Positions 49,824 to 59,122 of a stretch of 64,000 bases of DNA are shown here, piece by piece. The position numbers were made by a program, and so were the translations under genes. The notes below the pieces were generated by a model. The model ran no database searches, was not told the origin of the DNA, and was given only the letters and a program-made list of their open reading frames with translations. This DNA is from UBA8401 sp041665525 (GTDB lineage Bacteria; Bacteroidota; Ignavibacteria; UBA10030; UBA8401). Numbering within the stretch: position 1 is the stretch's first letter; every line of letters starts with the position of its first letter. The stretch lies in assembly GCA_041665525.1 (NCBI GenBank), contig JBAYIS010000008.1:62001-126000 (forward strand). Direction: 5' to 3'.

Positions 49824-52226
49824 ATGACCGAACCCTATCTCAACTCGCAAGATATCCTCGAAAGCATCTCCGGCGGTTTTTTTGCCCTTGATAAACAGTT
49901 CAACATCACCTATTGGAACAAAGCGGCGGAAGAGGGGACATACTGGAAACGGGAAGAAGTGATAGGCAAGAACATCTTCGAGATATTTCCGAACCTGGAA
50001 TCTCACGACGTTGGTGTGAAATACAAACTGGCATTAGAAACGAATTCGTTTCAGACTGCAACGAATCATACAAAGGATGTGAGTCTGGAAAAGTGGTATG
50101 ATTTCCGGATCTATCCAAACGAGAACGGACTGTCTGTATTTCTGACCGACATTACTGAACGGAAGATCGAAGAACGTCAGCGGGATATGCTTCTGGATAT
50201 CTCACACGCCATCAACACTGCAAGCCAGTTGGAGGACCTCTGCGGGGAAGTTGTACGTGTCATCTCCCGGCGATATGAATTACCGCAGCAGAATGTGCTG
50301 CTGTATTTTCACCGTCCGGCGGATGAACAACTGATCTTGCTTGCACCGGAAATGCCGCTGACAGATCTGCAAAAAAACCTGTATGCACTTTCTATCGCGA
50401 ATAGTTCGAACTTTGCGAGCATTGAAGCTTTTTCTACCGGCAGCAAGATCGTCACAGCAGACCTTTCGCGAAGCGTGCTCTTTTCCTTTGCACCGGAAAA
50501 AGTGATCACCACCGCGGTAACGACTCTGGTCTCGCTGCCGCTCCGGATTGAAAAAGAAAAGCTCGGCGTGCTGGAGATACTGCTTCACAATTCCCGCGAA
50601 CTGGTGGAGAAAGAACTCTCATTCCTTACGCTGTTGGCCAGCGAAATCACCGTCGGTATCAGCCGCCGGGGATTGATTGATGAACTGCGGGTAAAGAATG
50701 TGGACCTGGAGATCCAGCGGGCGCAAACGGTGGAAGCCCATGACAAATTGAAACGCTTCCTGGCATTTTTCAGCCACGAACTCCGTTCACCGCTGAATTC
50801 CATCATCGGATTCTCAGAGTTGATTGCTGAAGAAGGGACGACGATTACGCCGGACTCGCTGGTGCAGTACAATTCCGCCATTAAATCGAGCGGGGAACAT
50901 CTGCTCCACCTGATCAATGACATTCTCGATCTTTCCAAGATTGAAGCGGGGAAAATGGATCTCCGCTTTGCCCCTGTCGGCATTCGAAATCTGGTGGATG
51001 GAGTGAAGCACGTGGTGCAGCCGCAGTTAGAGGCGAAAAAGTTATCGCTGGATATTGCCATGGATGAAGAACTGGATGATATTATTGCGGACGGTGTGCG
51101 TCTGAAACAGATTTTGCTGAATTTGGTAACAAACGCCATCAAGTTCAGCCATTCCGAAGGGAAAGTGATCCTCTCCGCGCTCCGGAAACAGAACGACATT
51201 GAATTTTCCGTGCAGGATTTCGGTGTCGGCATCCGCAAAGAAGAGATCACGACATTGTTTCAACCGTTTCAGCAGACGGACCAAGGGGCAAAAAAGATCG
51301 AAGGGACCGGTCTCGGACTCTCCATCACTAAAAAATTAGCCGAATTACACGGCGGATCACTCTTTGTGGTGAGTGATTATGGCGTCGGAAGCACATTCGT
51401 CGCCCGGATACCAATGATGGTACAGGTGGAGAACGAGGCGGAAAAAGTGTTCAAAAAGATCTCCGATGCTACGGAGGGAGGCCGCCAAAAACGGGTCCTC
51501 ATTGTTGAAGACAAACCGCATGCGCGCACATTGCTGCACACGTATCTGACCGAATCAGGGTATCTTGTGGAGATCGCGGTAAACGGTGTGGAAGCACTGG
51601 AAAAAGCGAAACTATGGAAACCGGATGTGATCACACTCGACATCCTTATTCCGGTGAAGGACGGATGGCAGGTGCTGCGGGAACTGAAGGATCATCCGCT
51701 ATGCAGAGAAATCCCGGTGATCATCATCTCCATGGTTGATGAACGGAATGTCGGATTTGGTCTTGGTGCAGTGGAATATTTCGTGAAACCGGTGCAGAAG
51801 GACGAATTGATTGCTGCCGTTAAGAAGGTGGAAGGACGAAGCAGACAAAACTCGGCGAAAATTCTGGTGATCGACGACGACAAATCGGTGACCGATCTTG
51901 TTCAGATCATCCTGGAAGCGGAAGGATGCACTGTGTTAAAAGCGCATAACGGTAAGGATGGTCTGGCACTGGCGGCGCAGGAAAAACCGGACCTGATCAT
52001 TCTCGATTTGGTAATGCCGGAGATGTCCGGCTTCAATGTGGCGTATCAATTGAAACATAATTCTGCCACCTTCACCATTCCGGTGATGATTATGACCTCT
52101 ATGGAGATCGACGATGAAACCCGCGAACAGTTGGAAGGATTCGTAGTTTCTCTGATGAAAAAATCGGGTTTTACCAAGCGCGATCTACTGAACGAGATTT
52201 CGGCGATTGAAGGAAAGAAACACTAG
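49824..52226 (+). CDS. Hybrid histidine kinase: PAS-GAF-kinase-receiver-receiver
   Basis: An 800-residue soluble kinase. PAS (about residues 8-120, with ITYWNKAAEE and FLTDITER), GAF (about 125-285), HisKA with FFSHELRSPLNSIIGFSELI (His near 318) and ATPase domain (NLVTNAIKFSHSEG, DFGVGI, GTGLGLSITKKL). Two receivers follow: the first has ILIVEDKPH and VITLDILIPVKDG, the second has ILVIDDDKS and LIILDLVMPEMSG. Both keep the phospho-Asp. This looks like an internal phosphorelay controller. An intrinsic terminator with a UUCG loop follows the stop. Confidence 0.93.
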   Translation: MTEPYLNSQDILESISGGFFALDKQFNITYWNKAAEEGTYWKREEVIGKNIFEIFPNLESHDVGVKYKLALETNSFQTATNHTKDVSLEKWYDFRIYPNENGLSVFLTDITERKIEERQRDMLLDISHAINTASQLEDLCGEVVRVISRRYELPQQNVLLYFHRPADEQLILLAPEMPLTDLQKNLYALSIANSSNFASIEAFSTGSKIVTADLSRSVLFSFAPEKVITTAVTTLVSLPLRIEKEKLGVLEILLHNSRELVEKELSFLTLLASEITVGISRRGLIDELRVKNVDLEIQRAQTVEAHDKLKRFLAFFSHELRSPLNSIIGFSELIAEEGTTITPDSLVQYNSAIKSSGEHLLHLINDILDLSKIEAGKMDLRFAPVGIRNLVDGVKHVVQPQLEAKKLSLDIAMDEELDDIIADGVRLKQILLNLVTNAIKFSHSEGKVILSALRKQNDIEFSVQDFGVGIRKEEITTLFQPFQQTDQGAKKIEGTGLGLSITKKLAELHGGSLFVVSDYGVGSTFVARIPMMVQVENEAEKVFKKISDATEGGRQKRVLIVEDKPHARTLLHTYLTESGYLVEIAVNGVEALEKAKLWKPDVITLDILIPVKDGWQVLRELKDHPLCREIPVIIISMVDERNVGFGLGAVEYFVKPVQKDELIAAVKKVEGRSRQNSAKILVIDDDKSVTDLVQIILEAEGCTVLKAHNGKDGLALAAQEKPDLIILDLVMPEMSGFNVAYQLKHNSATFTIPVMIMTSMEIDDETREQLEGFVVSLMKKSGFTKRDLLNEISAIEGKKH

Positions 52227-52242
52227 GACTTTTCACCAATGC

Positions 52243-52270
52243 GGCGCGGCTTCGGTCGCGCCTTTTTTTT
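52243..52270 (+). terminator. Intrinsic terminator with UUCG tetraloop
   Basis: The stem GGCGCGGC (52243-52250) pairs with GTCGCGCC (52255-52262), one G-T pair included, around a TTCG loop, and is followed by eight T residues (52263-52270). It ends transcription of the hybrid kinase gene. Confidence 0.92.
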
Positions 52271-52282
52271 GTTTTAAACACT

Positions 52283-52807
52283 ATGGATACCATAACACTC
52301 CGAAAATCTTTCGTCAACGACATCCCTGCCATCGAAGCATTGTACCGTCGCGTTGCTGCAGTGGAAGGGGGATTGGCACGAAAAGCATCTGAAATTACTA
52401 CTCACTATGTTGAGGATTTCGTCTCTAAAAGCATTAACAACGGCACCGAAATCGTTGCCGTCACGAATGAACCCGGCCGAATTATTGGTGAGATCCACTG
52501 TTATGTACTGGCGATAGAAACATTCTGGCATGTGTTGACGGATGTAACGATCGCTGTTGATCCAGAATATCAGGGGAAAGGCGTCGGTCGAAAACTGTTC
52601 ACGGAGTTGCTCGTCGATGTGCGAGACAATCGGCCGGATATTCACCGAATTGAGCTGATTGCACGGGAGAGTAACCTTCGCGCCATCGCATTTTATGAAT
52701 CGCTGGGTTTTCTGAAAGAAGGTCGTCTCCGGAATCGGATTAAGCGGAGCGACGGAAGATTTGAAGATGATATTGTGATGGGGTGGGTGAGAGATTCTGC
52801 AATGTAG
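52283..52807 (+). CDS. GNAT-family N-acetyltransferase
   Basis: The 174-residue protein shows the GNAT core: DVTIAVDPEYQGKGVGRKLF, where QGKGVG binds the acetyl-CoA pyrophosphate, and IELIARESNLRAIAFYESLG with GFLKEGRLRNRIKR in the C-terminal part. Such enzymes acetylate small molecules or protein N-termini; the substrate is unknown. The start is 13 bases after the terminator of the previous gene, so its promoter probably lies within the kinase gene or at the terminator. The stop codon is inside a strong inverted repeat. Confidence 0.87.
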   Translation: MDTITLRKSFVNDIPAIEALYRRVAAVEGGLARKASEITTHYVEDFVSKSINNGTEIVAVTNEPGRIIGEIHCYVLAIETFWHVLTDVTIAVDPEYQGKGVGRKLFTELLVDVRDNRPDIHRIELIARESNLRAIAFYESLGFLKEGRLRNRIKRSDGRFEDDIVMGWVRDSAM

Positions 52808-52839
52808 TTGTAGGACACCTTGAAGGTGTCCTACAACTA
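52805..52839. terminator. Inverted repeat between convergent genes, likely bidirectional terminator
   Basis: TAGTTGTAGGACACCT (52805-52820) pairs with AGGTGTCCTACAACTA (52824-52839) over 16 base pairs with a three-base loop. It contains the GNAT stop codon and ends seven bases before the acyl-CoA synthetase stop. It lacks a T-run, so it may be a dispersed repeat element instead of a plain terminator. Confidence 0.6.
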
Positions 52840-52845
52840 TCGAAT

Positions 52846-54570
52846 TCATTCTTCTATCGGTTGCGGTGCGAGATTGGCGAAGCGTTTAATTTTTTGCGTT
52901 GTCGTCTTTAGAAACTCGTGGTCCCGGATGGTGAACTTTCTGACCTGTTTATAACTGCTGATCTGCTTGTTCGCTTTTGTTACTTCATCGGAGATGATCT
53001 GATGGAGGAATTCCTTCGTAATCTCTTTCCCGGATGATTCCGCCAGTTCAATAAACGCTTCCGCATCGACAACGATCTGCGCCGCAATAATCTCATCCTG
53101 TTTTGCATCCTCCATGCCGTACACCAGCGATTCAAGAATGAATGGACTGCGGTTCAGCATATCCTCAATCTCCTCCGGAAAAACATTCTTGCCGGATTTT
53201 GAGATGATCACATTTTTTTTCCTGCCGCTGATATGAAGGTATCCGTCAGCGTCAAAATATCCAAGATCGCCTGTCTTGAACCAATCGTCCTGAAAAACAT
53301 CCGCTGTTGCGGTTGGATTCTTATAATATCCGAGCATTACGTTCGGGCCTTTCCCGAACACTTCACCGATACCGTCGCTGTCCGGATCATTGATGCGGAG
53401 TTCCACACCTGGCAGCGGAATTCCCGCAGCATCGTCCTTTAGTTTGAAGGGAGAATTCAGTGCCAGAATCGGAGATGTTTCCGTCAATCCGTATCCCTGA
53501 ATGAAATTAAAGCCAAGGTCGCGCAACCCTTTCGCCACCATTGGATCGGGTGCCGCCCCGCCGGCAATAAAGAATCGGATGGAACCGCCGAATTTATGAT
53601 GCAATTCTTTAAAGATCGATTTCTTTGCATTTTTCCATCCGACGGTCTGCAGCACATCGGTGATCTTCACTAATGGATTCAATATTTTTGCGACAGTCTT
53701 TTTTTCCTGTATTCCTTTATGGATCCGCTTGAACATTTTGTCATAAAGCAGCGGCACACCCAGCAGGATGGTCGCCTTTACCCGCTGCAGGTCATCCACC
53801 ACTGTTTTTAATGACCGGGCAAAATGTATGGACGAACCGGCATACAACGGGCAGAGGAGTCCGCAATTACATTCATACGTGTGATGCATCGGCAACACCG
53901 AAAGGAACCGATCCTCCGGATACATCATAAAAATGCTTAACATTGCTTCAAGATTGGAGGAGATGTTTTTCTGGGAGAGCATTACTCCTTTTGCCCTGCC
54001 GAGTGTTCCGGAGGTAAAGATGATAATACCCATCTCCTTCGGATCGATTTCCGGCATCTCATCAACAGCGCAGCCGTGGGAGTTCCGGATTAATTCGGTC
54101 ATGGAGTGGAACAGCGGGCCGAACGAAATGGGATCCATGGAAATATAATGCTTTACCCTGTGAAGGGACGAGTGGGATTCGGTGAAGACCTGTTCGTATT
54201 GCGAGGAAAAGATCACCGCATCCGCGTCGGATTCATGAATGACATTCAGGATTTCATTTTCGTGCAGATTCCTGTCCACCGGAACAACAACATAATTAAA
54301 ACAGACAGCCGTCAGATAACTGAGAGCCCATTGCACCCGGTTCTCGCCGATGACTGCAATGTGGCTGCGTTCTTTTAAACCGAGCGACTGCAACGCTGTG
54401 CCAAACTTCAGGATGTGTTTCAGCAACGCGGAGTAGGTGAGCCTCGGAATCGGCGTTTCGTTCAGATCCTCTAAGGCAGCCTTATCGCCGTATTTATTGG
54501 CGGATTGGATTACCATATCCTGAATTGATTTTATGGATGGTACCGGAAAAAGCTTTACGGGTGCTTGCAT
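52846..54570 (-). CDS. Long-chain fatty-acyl-CoA synthetase (AMP-forming)
   Basis: A 574-residue adenylate-forming enzyme. Core motifs are IIFTSGTLGRAKGVMLS (P-loop-like A3), GYGLTETSPI (A5), DWFKTGDLGYFDADGYLHI and GRKKNVIISKSGKNVFPEEI (hinge and A8). It would activate fatty acids with ATP and CoA at the membrane. The ATG at 54570 is chosen, preceded by TGAGG, since the residues encoded upstream of it (to 54708) are not family-like. A hairpin at 54690-54724 upstream of it ends the RND operon. Confidence 0.92.
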   Translation of the reverse strand: MQAPVKLFPVPSIKSIQDMVIQSANKYGDKAALEDLNETPIPRLTYSALLKHILKFGTALQSLGLKERSHIAVIGENRVQWALSYLTAVCFNYVVVPVDRNLHENEILNVIHESDADAVIFSSQYEQVFTESHSSLHRVKHYISMDPISFGPLFHSMTELIRNSHGCAVDEMPEIDPKEMGIIIFTSGTLGRAKGVMLSQKNISSNLEAMLSIFMMYPEDRFLSVLPMHHTYECNCGLLCPLYAGSSIHFARSLKTVVDDLQRVKATILLGVPLLYDKMFKRIHKGIQEKKTVAKILNPLVKITDVLQTVGWKNAKKSIFKELHHKFGGSIRFFIAGGAAPDPMVAKGLRDLGFNFIQGYGLTETSPILALNSPFKLKDDAAGIPLPGVELRINDPDSDGIGEVFGKGPNVMLGYYKNPTATADVFQDDWFKTGDLGYFDADGYLHISGRKKNVIISKSGKNVFPEEIEDMLNRSPFILESLVYGMEDAKQDEIIAAQIVVDAEAFIELAESSGKEITKEFLHQIISDEVTKANKQISSYKQVRKFTIRDHEFLKTTTQKIKRFANLAPQPIEE

Positions 54571-54689
54571 GTTCTGCCTCAGAGGAATTGAATGAAAATT
54601 ATTCGACAAAAGGTAGTGCAAATTCTCCCGTTGAACAAGATAAGAAATGAGCAGTAGAAGACAATCGTGTCTTGATTTATTGTGGTGCG

Positions 54690-54724
54690 AAAAAAAATCC
54701 CCGGACAATTTTCATCCAGGGATT
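54690..54724 (-). terminator. Terminator of the RND efflux operon
   Basis: On the minus strand, AATCCCTGGA pairs with TCCGGGGATT (one G-T pair) around a nine-base loop and is followed by a run of eight T residues. It lies about 45 bases after the RND transporter stop. Confidence 0.85.
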
Positions 54725-54768
54725 GATAGTCTTTGATAGCCGGGAAGGATATTCCGGGTGTGCGAATA

Positions 54769-57700
54769 TTATTTTACATCCAATCCTTCCAATTCACCAC
54801 TTGCGGTAACTGCTGCATGTCCGTTCGAACCATTCTTTCGGAAACGGTCGAAAAATTTTGAAGGACGGCTGAAGAATGCCGGTATCCGTTTTTTCCAGTC
54901 ATCGACCTTCATATACACCACGGGAACAAGCAACAGTGTAAGAAACATGGAGCTGGTCAATCCGCCCACGAGCACCCAGGCAAGTCCTGTTTTCCATTCG
55001 CCTCCGGCAGACCGGGAGAGCGCAATCGGAAGCATTCCCATAATCATCGTCAATGTCGTCATCAGGATAGGGCGAAGACGTGACTGGCCCGCTTCCAACA
55101 GCGCTTCGTACGTTGAGAGACCATTATCAATTTTGGTTTGATTGGTGCGGTCCACAAGCAGGATCGCATTCTTCGCGACAAGTCCGATTAACATGATAAA
55201 ACCGAGCATGGAAAAGATGCTTAACGCTTTTCCTGAGATGGCCAGTGCGACAAACGCACCGATAATCGCCATAGGAATGGAAAAGAGGACGACGAACGGA
55301 TAGACGTATGAATCATATAATGCCACCATAATCAGATAGACGAACAGGATACCGGCAAGCATCGCCAATCCCATACTGCCGAATCCTTCGGACTGGTTCT
55401 TCTCCTGTCCGAGATACACCAACGAAATTCCAGCCGGCAGAGAAGTTTTTGCGAGTTCCTTCCTGAAATCCTGAACAATTGTCCCTGTTGCCCTGTCAAC
55501 GGCCTGTGAATTAACGTATAGGACGTTGATCCTGTCCTGACGTTGAAGTTTTGACGGGCCAGCGGAAGGGTAAATACTGGCGAATTGCTGTAATTGGATC
55601 TGTTGTCCGCGGTTATTCATGAATGAGATACTGCCCAGATCTGCCGTGCTTGAGCGGTTAAATTCGTCCAGATGAATGTGAATTGTATATTCATTATTTC
55701 CCTCACGGAACTTGGAATCTTCATCACCAGCAAGCGCGATGCGAAGCGTAGCACCGACTTCTGCCACAGAAATACCAAACTGTGCCATTTTTGCCCGGTC
55801 GATTTCCACCTGCATTTCCGGTTTTCCCGCTTCGGAGGAAAGCCGGACGTCTGCAGTTCCCTTCACTCGTTCCAACAGGTTTTTGACGGTATCGGCACCA
55901 GCCTGTACCGACGCCATTTCGGTTCCGGTTACGGCGATCTGAATCGGCGCCTGGTCTGCTGCGCCAAAAATACCAATCGGACTGATATATACTTTTAACC
56001 CGGGGATCTCATGGATCTTCTCTTTAATATTTAGACCGACCTGCGTGGTGCTGATTGTCCGTTCATTTTTCGGAACCAGGGCAACGTTAAATTGTACGAC
56101 ATTATTGCTCGATGTCCCGATGAAACCATCAGCAGAAACTCCAACGGTGGTAAATACTTTTTTCACTTCCGGCATTTTGGAAAGGATTTGTTCCACCGTT
56201 AAAGATGCTTGATTGGTCTGTTCAATATTCGCGCCGGGGGGAAGTTCCACGGTAACGCTGAATTCTCCACGGTCTGTTTGAGCGAAAAATTCCACACCGA
56301 TCAAACCCATCGCCGGAAGAACGAATGAACCGAAGAACAGGGTAAGGGCAATAACGCCGACCCATTTTTTATGACCTAATGACCATTTCAACAACTGTAA
56401 ATAATGCTCCTGAAAACGATGATACTGTTTTTCGAAGGCGAGCGCAAATTTTCCCAACAATGTTTTTTCCGTCAGCCGTTCCACCTTTGCAAACCGGGAG
56501 GCAAGCAGCGGCGTGATTGTGAATGACACGAACAGGCTCATCAGAGTCGAACCGACAATGACCAGAGCAAACTCGCGCATAATGTTGCCGACAAGTCCGC
56601 CGACCAGTGACAAGGGGAGGAACACCACAACGTCCACCAAGGTGATCGAGAGTGCTGCAAAACCGATTTCATTCCGTCCCCGTAGGGCCGACGCGCGTTG
56701 TTCTTCGCCTTTTTCCAGATGGTGATAGATGTTCTCAAGCACAACAATCGAATCATCCACCAAAATACCGATGACCAATGAAAGGCCGAGCAGTGTCATG
56801 AGATTCAGCGTAAACCCCATCGCATACATGAAAACGAACGTGGAGACGATGGAAGACGGAATTGCGACCAACACGATCAGCGAATTGCGAAAACTGTGCA
56901 GGAACAACAACATAACGATGGCGACCATAATGACCGCCAGGAAAAGATCGAACTTTACCGCATTGGCCGCATCAATTGTAAACAACGAACTGTCCTGTGC
57001 AATGTCGAAATAGATTCCCTGTTCTTTGAATTCTTCTTGGAGTTTCTTCAATTCTTCGCGGACCAGCACACTGACATTCACTGCGTTCGCATCGGATTGT
57101 TTCAACAGTTGAATACCAATCGAGGTAATACCGTTCACACGGTTCAACTGCGTATAATCCTTAACTCCGTCCTGAATTTCGGCGACGTCGCCGAGCCGCA
57201 CGTCGCCTCCCTGGCGGGAGCGGGCAACAACAAGTTCCCGGAGATCCTCAATGGAGGTGAATTTGCCGGCTACACGGACGATGAATTGACCGTCGGCGTC
57301 TTTGATTTTCCCTGTCGGGAAATCCAGATTGGCATTCTTGATCCCTTGCGTTACTTGCAAAATGGAAAGTCCATACGAACGCAGTTTATCCGCATCCAGG
57401 TTCACTTTAATTTCTCGTTCGTCCCCGCCGCTTAACACCACCTGTGCCACGCCGGCGACTTTGGAGATGCGGGGTTGGATACGGTCCTTCATAAATTGAA
57501 AGAAATCTCTCGAATCCATCTGGCTTGTTACACCGATGCGGAGCACGGGTACTTCGTCAATAGCAATCTTAGAAAGCGTCGGTTGTTTTGCGCCGCTGGG
57601 AAGCGTGGCGACGATCGTGCCGACCTTTCGCGATGCGTCCTGAAGGACAATATCCGTCTTTGCCGACTGTTTGAATTCGACGATGATCAGGGACATTCCT

Positions 57701-57957
57701 TCGAACGATGTTGACCGGATCGCATCAATCTTATCGATACCGGAAATAGCATCTTCAATCGGTTTCGTGATATTGTTCTCTACTTCATAGGGAGATGCAC
57801 CGGGATAAATTGTGCTGATGGTGATCACCGGGGGGGAGAATTTTGGAAGCAGTTCGTAATTCAACAGTGAATAACTGAACAGTCCCAATACGCCCATCAC
57901 GGTGAAGATCACCACGATCAGTGAAGGGCGTTTAATGGATAATTCTGTAATTGTCAT
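54769..57957 (-). CDS. RND-family efflux transporter, inner-membrane pump
   Basis: The 1,062-residue protein is a full-length HAE1/AcrB-type RND pump: twelve membrane segments, two large periplasmic loops and the proton-relay region in segment 4 (GLSLVIGILVDDSIVVLENI, with the paired Asp). The start LSIKRPSLIVVIFTVMGVLG and the C-terminal NAILLVDRTNQ region are typical. AAGGA precedes the ATG. With the adaptor and TolC encoded upstream it forms a three-part pump across both membranes. Substrates cannot be predicted. The last gene of the tetR operon. Confidence 0.95.
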   Translation of the reverse strand: MTITELSIKRPSLIVVIFTVMGVLGLFSYSLLNYELLPKFSPPVITISTIYPGASPYEVENNITKPIEDAISGIDKIDAIRSTSFEGMSLIIVEFKQSAKTDIVLQDASRKVGTIVATLPSGAKQPTLSKIAIDEVPVLRIGVTSQMDSRDFFQFMKDRIQPRISKVAGVAQVVLSGGDEREIKVNLDADKLRSYGLSILQVTQGIKNANLDFPTGKIKDADGQFIVRVAGKFTSIEDLRELVVARSRQGGDVRLGDVAEIQDGVKDYTQLNRVNGITSIGIQLLKQSDANAVNVSVLVREELKKLQEEFKEQGIYFDIAQDSSLFTIDAANAVKFDLFLAVIMVAIVMLLFLHSFRNSLIVLVAIPSSIVSTFVFMYAMGFTLNLMTLLGLSLVIGILVDDSIVVLENIYHHLEKGEEQRASALRGRNEIGFAALSITLVDVVVFLPLSLVGGLVGNIMREFALVIVGSTLMSLFVSFTITPLLASRFAKVERLTEKTLLGKFALAFEKQYHRFQEHYLQLLKWSLGHKKWVGVIALTLFFGSFVLPAMGLIGVEFFAQTDRGEFSVTVELPPGANIEQTNQASLTVEQILSKMPEVKKVFTTVGVSADGFIGTSSNNVVQFNVALVPKNERTISTTQVGLNIKEKIHEIPGLKVYISPIGIFGAADQAPIQIAVTGTEMASVQAGADTVKNLLERVKGTADVRLSSEAGKPEMQVEIDRAKMAQFGISVAEVGATLRIALAGDEDSKFREGNNEYTIHIHLDEFNRSSTADLGSISFMNNRGQQIQLQQFASIYPSAGPSKLQRQDRINVLYVNSQAVDRATGTIVQDFRKELAKTSLPAGISLVYLGQEKNQSEGFGSMGLAMLAGILFVYLIMVALYDSYVYPFVVLFSIPMAIIGAFVALAISGKALSIFSMLGFIMLIGLVAKNAILLVDRTNQTKIDNGLSTYEALLEAGQSRLRPILMTTLTMIMGMLPIALSRSAGGEWKTGLAWVLVGGLTSSMFLTLLLVPVVYMKVDDWKKRIPAFFSRPSKFFDRFRKNGSNGHAAVTASGELEGLDVK

Positions 57958-58006
57958 TTTTTTTTCCTTGTTCGTTCATGCGGTTGTATATCGTCCGCAC
58001 ATATCG

Positions 58007-59086
58007 TTATTTATTTCGGACAACGACGGAGGCGTTATCCTTCAAATTGTTCTGTCCGTTGACGATCACCACTTCACCTTCTTTAATGCCTGAGATGAGC
58101 TCGACATTTGTTCCGATTTCCCGTCCTACTTTTACCGCCCGCAACTGAGCAACATCATTCCGGACAATGTATACTTTTGCATTTTTCAAACTGCCGACCA
58201 CTGCCTCGCGTGGAACGATGATATTATTATTGCCGCTCTTCAGTGTGAATTCCACCCGTCCGAACATACCGGCTTTTAAGGGATATTTTGCACTGTTGTC
58301 GATACGAACCTCAACAGGATAGGTATGTGCTTCGTCTCCTTTTGCGGAGATCGTAGAGATTCTGCCGTCGAATTCTGCATCCGGATATATATCCGTCGTG
58401 ACGATGACATTATCACCGACCTTTAATTTGAACACATCCTTTTCGGCCACACTGATCTTTACTTTCAGTTTCGAAATATCAACAACGTTCGCGATGACGG
58501 TAGATTGCGGGGCACCTTGCACCATCGATCCGATATCGACGTTCCGCGCGGTGATGATACCGGAGATCGGAGTCGTGATCTTAGTATCCTTTAATTGACG
58601 TTTTGCTACGATATATTGTGCTTCGGCATTTTGAAAACTCCATCGCGCCTGCTCGATCTGAGATTCTGAGACGGAGTTATCTTTATACAGCGATTCGAAC
58701 CGTTCGAGATCCTTTTTTGCTTTTTCAAATGTCATCGAGGCGGTCTTAAAATTCGCTTCTTTTAATTCAGCATCGACCTCAACCAGAACCGAACCGGCCT
58801 GTTTGAAATCACCCACCTGCGCATGCACTTTCACCACGCGGCCCTGCGTTTCGGATATGATTGTGACGTCGTTATTGGCGGCAATAGTTCCCGTAAGCGA
58901 AAAATTGTCCGTCACGGTTTGTTTGCTTGCGGTGACAACAGAAACGGAATACGATGTAGCGATTCCGCCTGTCTTTGCAGAGGAGGATTGGGAAGAATTG
59001 TTTTCCGAAGACTGGTTGTTCATAATAAATCCGAGTGAAACACCCAGGACTACGATGGAGATTGATATGATTCGATATTTCGTCAT
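58007..59086 (-). CDS. RND efflux periplasmic adaptor (membrane fusion protein)
   Basis: A 359-residue adaptor with an N-terminal membrane anchor (IISISIVVLGVSLGFIM), a lipoyl-type beta domain split around a helical hairpin (VVKVHAQVGDFKQAGSVLVE and ITTPISGIITARNVDIGSMV), and a beta-barrel and membrane-proximal domain (YPVEVRIDNSAKYPLKAGMF). It links the inner-membrane pump to TolC. AAGGG lies upstream of the start. It lies between the TolC and pump genes. Confidence 0.93.
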   Translation of the reverse strand: MTKYRIISISIVVLGVSLGFIMNNQSSENNSSQSSSAKTGGIATSYSVSVVTASKQTVTDNFSLTGTIAANNDVTIISETQGRVVKVHAQVGDFKQAGSVLVEVDAELKEANFKTASMTFEKAKKDLERFESLYKDNSVSESQIEQARWSFQNAEAQYIVAKRQLKDTKITTPISGIITARNVDIGSMVQGAPQSTVIANVVDISKLKVKISVAEKDVFKLKVGDNVIVTTDIYPDAEFDGRISTISAKGDEAHTYPVEVRIDNSAKYPLKAGMFGRVEFTLKSGNNNIIVPREAVVGSLKNAKVYIVRNDVAQLRAVKVGREIGTNVELISGIKEGEVVIVNGQNNLKDNASVVVRNK

Positions 59087-59122
59087 TGTTCTTAACCCTT
59101 TAGTTGATGTTTGGAATTCGTA

